A stretch of 64,000 bases of DNA from Flavobacterium sp. (GTDB lineage Bacteria; Bacteroidota; Bacteroidia; Flavobacteriales; Flavobacteriaceae): assembly GCF_027531705.1 (NCBI RefSeq), contig NZ_JAPZSP010000008.1:62001-126000 (forward strand), in the 5' to 3' direction. The translations under genes were made by a program, and so were the position numbers. Positions within the stretch are counted from its first letter, which is position 1; each line of letters starts with the position of its first letter. Below are positions 58,265 to 64,000 of this stretch, piece by piece. Below the pieces are notes generated by a model. The model saw only the letters and a program-made list of their open reading frames with translations, was not told the origin of the DNA and searched no databases.

Positions 58265-59290
58265 ATGTCAAAAAAAATAATTTTTTCCTTTTTTATACTA
58301 ATTAACACACTGGTTTTTAGTCAAATTGGTGGTAAAACAACTTACCAATTTCTAAACTTGGTAAATTCTCCTAGACAAGCTGCTTTAGGTGGAAAAACCA
58401 TCACTATTTATGATTATGATGTAAACCAAGCCAATTTCAATCCTGCAACTATAAATCCTGATATGGATAATAGACTATCAGTTAATTACGGAAGCTATTT
58501 TGGTGAAGTTACCTACGGAACTGCTTCGTATGCTTATACCTACGATCGTCACGTGCAAACATTTCAGGCAGGAATTAACTATGTAAATTATGGAAATATA
58601 GACGGTTATGACGAAATTGGAAACCCAACTTCATCCTTTACCGGAAGCGAAATTGCTCTTTCATTTGGCTACGCATACAACGTTCCTTTCACTGATTTGC
58701 ATATTGGCGCAAGCGGAAAATTAATTTCATCAACTTTAGAAAGTTACCAGTCTTATGGTGGTGCGCTCGATATTGGCGCCATATACATCGATGAAAAAAA
58801 CGATATTAATTATGCGCTTGTTGTTCGTAATATAGGCACACAGTTTAAAGCTTATAATGAAGTAAATGAGAAATTACCATTAGAAATTATGGCAGGAATT
58901 TCTCAAGAAGTTGAAAATGTGCCTATACGTTGGCATTTAACTTTAGAAAATCTTCAACAATGGAATCTTGCTTTTTCAAATCCTAACAGAGCGCAAAGCA
59001 CTTTAGATGGAGAAACCACTCAAGAAAAAGTTTCTTTTTTCAACAATGCACTGCGACATGTGGTTTTTGGTGGCGAATTATTTCCCAGAAAAGGCTTTAA
59101 TCTTCGCTTAGGCTATAATTTTAGGAGAGGTGAGGAGCTTAAGTTAGAAGAACAACGAAATTTTTCAGGAATTTCACTTGGTTTTGGACTCAAAATGGGA
59201 CGATTAAAATTTGATTATTCCTATTCCAGATATACTTTGGCAGGAAATACAAGTTTATTCGGATTATCAATTAATTTTGCTGAACAATAA
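58265..59290 (+). CDS. porQ: Type IX secretion system protein PorQ
   Basis: 341 residues from ATG 58265, chosen over 58250 because the signal peptide 'KKIIFSFFILINTLVFSQ' begins there. The mature part opens 'GGKTTYQFLNLVNSPRQAAL' and continues as a FadL-like barrel to 'LFGLSINFAEQ'. PorQ works with PorU, PorV and PorZ on the outer surface, where T9SS cargo is cleaved and attached. Adjacency to cmk is the conserved arrangement. It would handle the cargo proteins encoded at 6225, 51633 and 60121. Confidence 0.92.
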   Translation: MSKKIIFSFFILINTLVFSQIGGKTTYQFLNLVNSPRQAALGGKTITIYDYDVNQANFNPATINPDMDNRLSVNYGSYFGEVTYGTASYAYTYDRHVQTFQAGINYVNYGNIDGYDEIGNPTSSFTGSEIALSFGYAYNVPFTDLHIGASGKLISSTLESYQSYGGALDIGAIYIDEKNDINYALVVRNIGTQFKAYNEVNEKLPLEIMAGISQEVENVPIRWHLTLENLQQWNLAFSNPNRAQSTLDGETTQEKVSFFNNALRHVVFGGELFPRKGFNLRLGYNFRRGEELKLEEQRNFSGISLGFGLKMGRLKFDYSYSRYTLAGNTSLFGLSINFAEQ

Positions 59291-59328
59291 TTAGAAACAT
59301 CACTTTTGGGCATTTTTATAAACCATAT

Positions 59329-59390
59329 TCCCGCTTTCCACAGTATCTCGCCTCATAAAAATGAGACGAGGATACTTGCTGCAATCGGGG
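59329..59390. repeat. Hairpin-forming intergenic element before cmk
   Basis: GTATC (59343) pairs with GATAC (59371), TCG with CGA, and CTCAT (59352) with ATGAG (59361) over an AAAA loop. An outer TCCCG/CGGGG pair encloses it. GC content is visibly higher than the surroundings. No T-run follows, so it is not a classic terminator. Confidence 0.45.
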
Positions 59391-59437
59391 TTGTTTTCAA
59401 TCTTTAGGCATTCTTTATAACTTATACAAAACAACTT

Positions 59438-60124
59438 TTGAAAAAAATTACAATAGCCATCGACGGATTTTCCTCAACTGGAAAAAGCACATTAGCCAAG
59501 CAATTAGCAAAACATTTAGGTTACATTTATGTTGATACTGGTGCCATGTATCGTGCTGTAACTTTTTTTGCTATGCAAAACGGCTATATTTCAAATGAGT
59601 TTTTTGACAAAGACACACTAAAAAATAGTTTACCATTTATCAAACTACATTTTCAATTCAATGCCGACTTAGGTTTTGCCGAAATGTATCTAAACGATGT
59701 CAATGTCGAAAAAGAAATCCGTACCATCGAAGTTTCCAATTTTGTTAGCAAAGTAGCCGAAGTTTCCGAAGTTCGTTCTAAACTAGTCGAGCAACAACAA
59801 GAAATGGGAAAAGACAAAGCAATCGTTATGGACGGTCGTGATATTGGAACCGTAGTTTTTCCCGATGCCGAACTCAAAATTTTCATGACCGCAAGTGCCG
59901 AAACTCGTGCACAAAGACGCTTTGACGAACTACAAGCCAAAGGCGATTCAGTTACCTATGAAGAGGTGCTAAAAAACGTTCAAGACCGCGATTATATTGA
60001 TACTCACAGAGACGATTCGCCATTAGTAATAGCTGAAGACGCCATCGAAATTGACAATTCCTATCTATCAAGAGAAGAACAGTTTCAAGCTGTTTTAGAA
60101 TTAGTTGAAGAAGTTTTAAATTAG
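59438..60124 (+). CDS. cmk: Cytidylate kinase
   Basis: 228 residues from a TTG start. The P-loop 'IDGFSSTGKSTLAKQLAKHL' is at 6-25, 'YVDTGAMYRAVTFFAM' follows, then 'VVMDGRDIGTVVFPDAE' and 'RDYIDTHRDDSPL' (CMP binding). It phosphorylates CMP and dCMP. Four nt overlap the end of the convergent FG-GAP gene. Confidence 0.95.
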   Translation: MKKITIAIDGFSSTGKSTLAKQLAKHLGYIYVDTGAMYRAVTFFAMQNGYISNEFFDKDTLKNSLPFIKLHFQFNADLGFAEMYLNDVNVEKEIRTIEVSNFVSKVAEVSEVRSKLVEQQQEMGKDKAIVMDGRDIGTVVFPDAELKIFMTASAETRAQRRFDELQAKGDSVTYEEVLKNVQDRDYIDTHRDDSPLVIAEDAIEIDNSYLSREEQFQAVLELVEEVLN

Positions 60125-62583
60125 TTCTTAATTATTTTTCGAGAATATTCCTTTGAGTCTGATTTTAATTTAATAACATAAACTCCCTTAGATAGAAAAC
60201 ATAAATCAATAGAAGTTTTGCTTATTTTTTTTTCACAATAAATTAATTTACCAAATTCGTCTAAAATATTTACATCATAATAAAGTGAATTGTCTTTGGG
60301 TATTTCCCAATTTAATTTTTCAGTAAAAGGAACAGGGTAGATTACTAGTTCGTCGGGAATTATATTATTAACAATCGATAATGTAGAAGAATTAAGGTAA
60401 AAAGAAGTATATTTTGTTGAACCATTATAACCAACAACTATGTCCTTTTTATTATCATCATTTAAATCATCTATTGCTAAAAGACTAAAATAATTCCATG
60501 TGTTTTGCAAATCAATTGAAATTTTATTTTCAAAACTAATACCATTATTATTTATTAAATAATATAAATCAGAAATATCGGGTATACCAGAAATTGTGTA
60601 AACTCCTATTAAGTCTTTAAATCCATCTTCATTTAAATCTATAAAATTAATATCATCTGCTTTTATATTTTGAATATATAACGGGCTTTCAAATGAAGTT
60701 GAGGGCATTCCATTATTTTTAATAAGATAAATACCAGTATAGTTAATTTCTTTAATACCTCCAAAAATATCTTTATCGCCATCATTATCAAAATCTTCAA
60801 TTTTTATACATTTTAAATTTGATACAGCCGATATCGCGTTTATAGTAAAAATTCCACTTCCATTATTTTGGTGTAAATGAAAGCTACCGTTGACTGAAGA
60901 ATAACTAACAATATCAATGTCATTGTCATTATCCATATCTTGACATTCTATCAAATAAGGAGTGTAATAATTGCCTATCAGTCCTATTGTGGTTAAACTT
61001 CCAAAAGTTGTTCCTGTTAAATTAGGAATCCATGCTAAAGCTATTAAACCAGTTGGACCAGTTTTTCCAAATGTTAAAACAATGTCTTTTAATAAATCAT
61101 TATTTATATTAACTACTTCAATATTAAATGAATTGTACTGCAGAGGCAAACTATATCCTAGACTAAAATTACCATTGCCATCATTATAATGAACTTCTAG
61201 AACAGTTTTTCTAGCGGCAACTACATCTAAATCATTATCATTGTCAACATCAACTACTTCAATATCATATGTTTGCAATGTACTAGTGTAGTTTGATATT
61301 TTTTTGTATGAAGTGAATTCTCCATTTCCTTTGTTTTTGTTCCAAACAACTGCATTTAATGAAGAGATAATATCTTTTTTTCCATCATTGTCAATATCTG
61401 CAACTTTAACTTTATAAGTAAAACTGTTGTAAAAACTTATAATTGTTTCAGAGTAAGAGTTAGAACTATTATTAATATATGATAAAAGTGTATTGTCATT
61501 ATCGTTTGGATCGGAGTCATAAGAAGAGATAATAAAATCAGTTTTGGAATCATTATTTAAGTCGTCGGCAATAAAACAGTTTATAGGGGTGACAGATATT
61601 AGAGAAATATAGCTTCCAAATGTTCCATCTGAAAATCTTTTTAAATAAGAAATACCAGATGAAGATAAACCAACTAAATCAGTAAGTCCATCTTCATCAA
61701 TATCTTTAAATTTTATATCAGAAAATGAGCTTGAAAGTATATTAGATTGAGTTATTCCAAAACTATTTCCAAAAGCACTAATTTTTTTTAATAGACTAGT
61801 TCCTGAAGTTGAAAGATAATCTTTAAAGCCATCATTATTTATGTCTTCAAATTCAAAAGATATACCTGAGTTTGCATTTGCAAGTTGAGTTTTTATTCCA
61901 AAAACACCATTGCCTAAGTTTTTTTGCCAATAAACATTACTATTTTCATCTCCAATTATAACTTCGGGCAGGTTGTCATTATTTAAATCTCTACATACTA
62001 ATTTAGTAATATTATAGGCATTAGTAGTATATATTATTTGAGGATTCATGAAAGTACCATTTCCATTATTTCTTAACCACACAACTGAATCATTTGCATT
62101 TAGATTAAGAACAATATCATTAATTCCGTCATAATCAACATCACATATATAAGAGCGATTTGGACCATTGGTGATATTCATTAATATTGCCATTGGTGAA
62201 AAGGTAAAATTGCCTAAATTTCTAAACCAATTTATTTTATTACCAAAATAATTTGAAGTGATAATGTCTTTTAATCCATCGTTATCTATATCAATAACTG
62301 ACACTCCGCTCGGGTATTCACTTTGGTTTTGTAATATTGATGTAGGAATGCTAAAGGTAAAATCTCCATTTGAATTCTGGTATAATGTTATTAGACCTAG
62401 ATTTAATGAGATTGAGATTAGGTCTTTTTGATTATCTCCATTTAAATCTTCAATAATAATCTCTGAATTTAAAGATGGCGTTTGATATTGCTCCAATATA
62501 ACTTTTTCTGATTCAAAATTAATTTGACTAAAGGCTAAATTGCAGAATAATAATGACATACTTAATCTTGCTCTTAAATTCAT
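60121..62583 (-). CDS. Secreted FG-GAP/VCBS-repeat protein with T9SS type A sorting domain
   Basis: 820 residues with signal peptide ('LSMSLLFCNLAFSQ'). About 14 repeats carry Asp-rich calcium loops such as 'DLNGDNQKDL', 'DIDNDGLKDI' and 'DFDNDGDKDI', forming beta-propellers. The last 75 residues ('ELVIYPVPFTEKLNWEIP', ending 'KEYSRKIIKN') are a type A sorting domain. Likely a surface or secreted calcium-binding protein exported by T9SS. Function otherwise unknown. Confidence 0.9.
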   Translation of the reverse strand: MNLRARLSMSLLFCNLAFSQINFESEKVILEQYQTPSLNSEIIIEDLNGDNQKDLISISLNLGLITLYQNSNGDFTFSIPTSILQNQSEYPSGVSVIDIDNDGLKDIITSNYFGNKINWFRNLGNFTFSPMAILMNITNGPNRSYICDVDYDGINDIVLNLNANDSVVWLRNNGNGTFMNPQIIYTTNAYNITKLVCRDLNNDNLPEVIIGDENSNVYWQKNLGNGVFGIKTQLANANSGISFEFEDINNDGFKDYLSTSGTSLLKKISAFGNSFGITQSNILSSSFSDIKFKDIDEDGLTDLVGLSSSGISYLKRFSDGTFGSYISLISVTPINCFIADDLNNDSKTDFIISSYDSDPNDNDNTLLSYINNSSNSYSETIISFYNSFTYKVKVADIDNDGKKDIISSLNAVVWNKNKGNGEFTSYKKISNYTSTLQTYDIEVVDVDNDNDLDVVAARKTVLEVHYNDGNGNFSLGYSLPLQYNSFNIEVVNINNDLLKDIVLTFGKTGPTGLIALAWIPNLTGTTFGSLTTIGLIGNYYTPYLIECQDMDNDNDIDIVSYSSVNGSFHLHQNNGSGIFTINAISAVSNLKCIKIEDFDNDGDKDIFGGIKEINYTGIYLIKNNGMPSTSFESPLYIQNIKADDINFIDLNEDGFKDLIGVYTISGIPDISDLYYLINNNGISFENKISIDLQNTWNYFSLLAIDDLNDDNKKDIVVGYNGSTKYTSFYLNSSTLSIVNNIIPDELVIYPVPFTEKLNWEIPKDNSLYYDVNILDEFGKLIYCEKKISKTSIDLCFLSKGVYVIKLKSDSKEYSRKIIKN

Positions 62584-62873
62584 AATGTAGTTTTATTTAT
62601 TCTTACAAATTTATCTTTTTTTTTGACATAAGCAAAGTTAGTCATTATTATTAGAAGCATTGTTTAAAAATACTATTGCATTTTTTTTTATAATCATATA
62701 ATGGTAGTAATTACAAGCATATGAAACTCGCATACAGACATGAGATTTTATCCATCAACGACAATTTTATTAAAGTCATAAAAAGTAAATTTACAACCTG
62801 AAACCTTTTTTTTGCATTTCTCATTTTTAATGTTAGTTTTACAATCTATTTACATTAAAAAAACGATTTCGTT
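62584..62873. other. 290-nt intergenic region
   Basis: A divergent spacer, AT-rich with several A and T runs. I see no ORF longer than about 20 codons, no terminator, no copy of the local repeat families and no clear promoter box for the gene at 62874. Confidence 0.5.
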
Positions 62874-64000
62874 ATGAGTTTAAAATTTAGATTGACTCTT
62901 ATGAGTTTTCTCCAGTTTTTTGTTTGGGGAGCGTGGTTGATAACAGTTGCCAATTACTGGTTTGGAACCAAACAATGGAGTGGAGCAGAATTTGGAGCCA
63001 TTTTTTCAACACTTGGAATTTCTTCTATTTTCATGCCAGCTATTACAGGAATTATTGCTGACAAATGGGTAAATGCCGAAAAATTATATGGTTTTCTTCA
63101 TATTTTAGGTGGATTGGCGTTGTGTTATATTCCTCAAGTTGAAGATCCAACTACTTTTTATTATGTAATTTTTGCCGCAATGCTTTGTTACATGCCGACA
63201 ATTTCTCTGTCAAATTCAATTGCTTATAACATTCTTAAAAACAATAATTATGACGTTGTAAAAGTTTTTCCGCCTATTAGAGTTTGGGGAACAATTGGTT
63301 TTATTGCCGCCATGTGGATAACCAATCTAACTGGAAATAAAGCTTCATATAATATGTTTTATTTATCAGCTTTAGCAGCTTTTATTCTTGGATTTTATTC
63401 TTTTACATTGCCTAAATGTCCACCGCAAAAATTAATTTCAAGCGATGCCTCTTTTGCTGAAAAATTTGGCTTAAGTGCTTTTAAACTGTTTGGAACATAC
63501 AAAATGGCATTGTTCTTTATCTTTTCAATGTTTTTGGGAGGTGCTTTGCAACTTACAAATATGTATGGAGATGTTTATTTATCTGAATTTTCAAAAGTTC
63601 CAGAATATGCCGATTCTATTGTTGTGAAATATTCAACTATTATTATGTCGATTTCTCAAATATCAGAAACCTTGTTTATATTGGCAATTCCTTTCTTCTT
63701 AAAACGATTTGGAATTAAGCAAGTGATGCTTATTTCAATGTTGGCTTGGGTTTTACGTTTTGGTTTATTTGCCTACGGAAATCCAGTTGACGGTTTATGG
63801 ATGATTATTACTTCTTGTATAGTTTACGGAATGGCATTTGATTTTTTCAATATTTCAGGTTCATTATTTGTAGAAACCACAACCGATTCTAAAATTCGTT
63901 CATCAGCACAAGGACTATTCATGATGATGTCTAACGGATTCGGAGCCTTTTTTGGCGGAATTATAAGCGGAATAGTTATTGACAACTATTTCACACATGA
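62874..64000 (+). CDS. Nucleoside:H+ symporter-like MFS permease (3' end outside window)
   Basis: The frame is open from ATG 62874 to the window end, 375 codons. It begins 'SLKFRLTLMSFLQFFVWGAW', and 'FPPIRVWGTIGFIAAMWI' and 'SAQGLFMMMSNGFGAFFGG' match the NupG/XapB group of nucleoside permeases. About ten membrane segments are present so far. A small C-terminal part is missing. It imports nucleosides with protons. Confidence 0.88.
   Translation, partial: MSLKFRLTLMSFLQFFVWGAWLITVANYWFGTKQWSGAEFGAIFSTLGISSIFMPAITGIIADKWVNAEKLYGFLHILGGLALCYIPQVEDPTTFYYVIFAAMLCYMPTISLSNSIAYNILKNNNYDVVKVFPPIRVWGTIGFIAAMWITNLTGNKASYNMFYLSALAAFILGFYSFTLPKCPPQKLISSDASFAEKFGLSAFKLFGTYKMALFFIFSMFLGGALQLTNMYGDVYLSEFSKVPEYADSIVVKYSTIIMSISQISETLFILAIPFFLKRFGIKQVMLISMLAWVLRFGLFAYGNPVDGLWMIITSCIVYGMAFDFFNISGSLFVETTTDSKIRSSAQGLFMMMSNGFGAFFGGIISGIVIDNYFTH

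Overview
The window is AT-rich chromosomal DNA from a member of the Bacteroidota, almost certainly Flavobacteriaceae and close to Flavobacterium. The evidence is gldF/gldG gliding genes, the type IX secretion gene porQ beside cmk, secreted proteins with type A and type B T9SS C-terminal signals, an RND pump fused to a TolC-like protein, DUF3570/DUF4266 and DUF4199 proteins, promoters of the TTG-N18/19-TAnnTTTG type, and few Shine-Dalgarno sequences. No phage, integrase, transposase, rRNA or CRISPR array was found, so this is mostly ordinary core genome with some accessory genes and several families of small repeats.

Layout. 1-5.5 kb: a DUF4199 protein, a YeeE/YedE sulfur-transport pair, pyrR-pyrB, a small conserved protein, a RelE/ParE-type toxin-antitoxin pair, DUF4126 and kdsB. 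5.6-11.5 kb: a J-domain/KTSC protein, a secreted endonuclease I, a stand-alone HisB-type phosphatase, a lipoprotein gene broken by an in-frame TAA, a TraB/GumN-like lipoprotein, and a secreted superoxide dismutase with an extra C-terminal helical domain. 11.6-23.7 kb: ten genes on the minus strand, in transcription order thioredoxin, ApbE, DUF4266, DUF3570, response regulator, histidine kinase, CzcA-TolC fusion, membrane-fusion lipoprotein, VIT-type metal transporter and a DUF2231-like membrane protein. This is the most system-like part of the window: an envelope redox/flavin module joined to a metal-responsive regulator and efflux pump.

23.9-31.9 kb: an LTA-synthase-like sulfatase-fold transferase, DoxX, a lipocalin-like protein, a DUF4209 protein with a HEPN-like R-x4-H motif, mnmE (coding segments that resemble local intergenic repeats) and a universal stress gene with an FNR/CRP-like operator. 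32-44.5 kb: dnaN, gldG-gldF, a small monooxygenase, a SAM hydroxide adenosyltransferase, phoH, yebC, two tandem S41 proteases with a small barrel protein, and gcvT. 44.5-46 kb: a repeat-rich intergenic region, tRNA-Arg(ACG), apt, an overlooked 46-codon gene and one of two MITE-like elements.

46-49 kb: a BlaI-BlaR1-like regulatory pair whose promoter carries three AACTA-N6-TAGTT dyads exactly 20 bp apart, next to a secreted protein sharing a motif with the sensor. 49-64 kb: a conserved unknown, an MFS transporter, a DUF1684 gene broken by an amber codon, a 1,029-residue SBBP-repeat T9SS type B protein, tatD-like, tcdA, rnz, pdxH, a candidate structured small RNA, porQ-cmk, an FG-GAP-repeat T9SS type A protein, and the start of a nucleoside:H+ symporter cut by the window edge.

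All names come from reading motifs, without database searches. Regulatory and RNA calls are pattern-based predictions.
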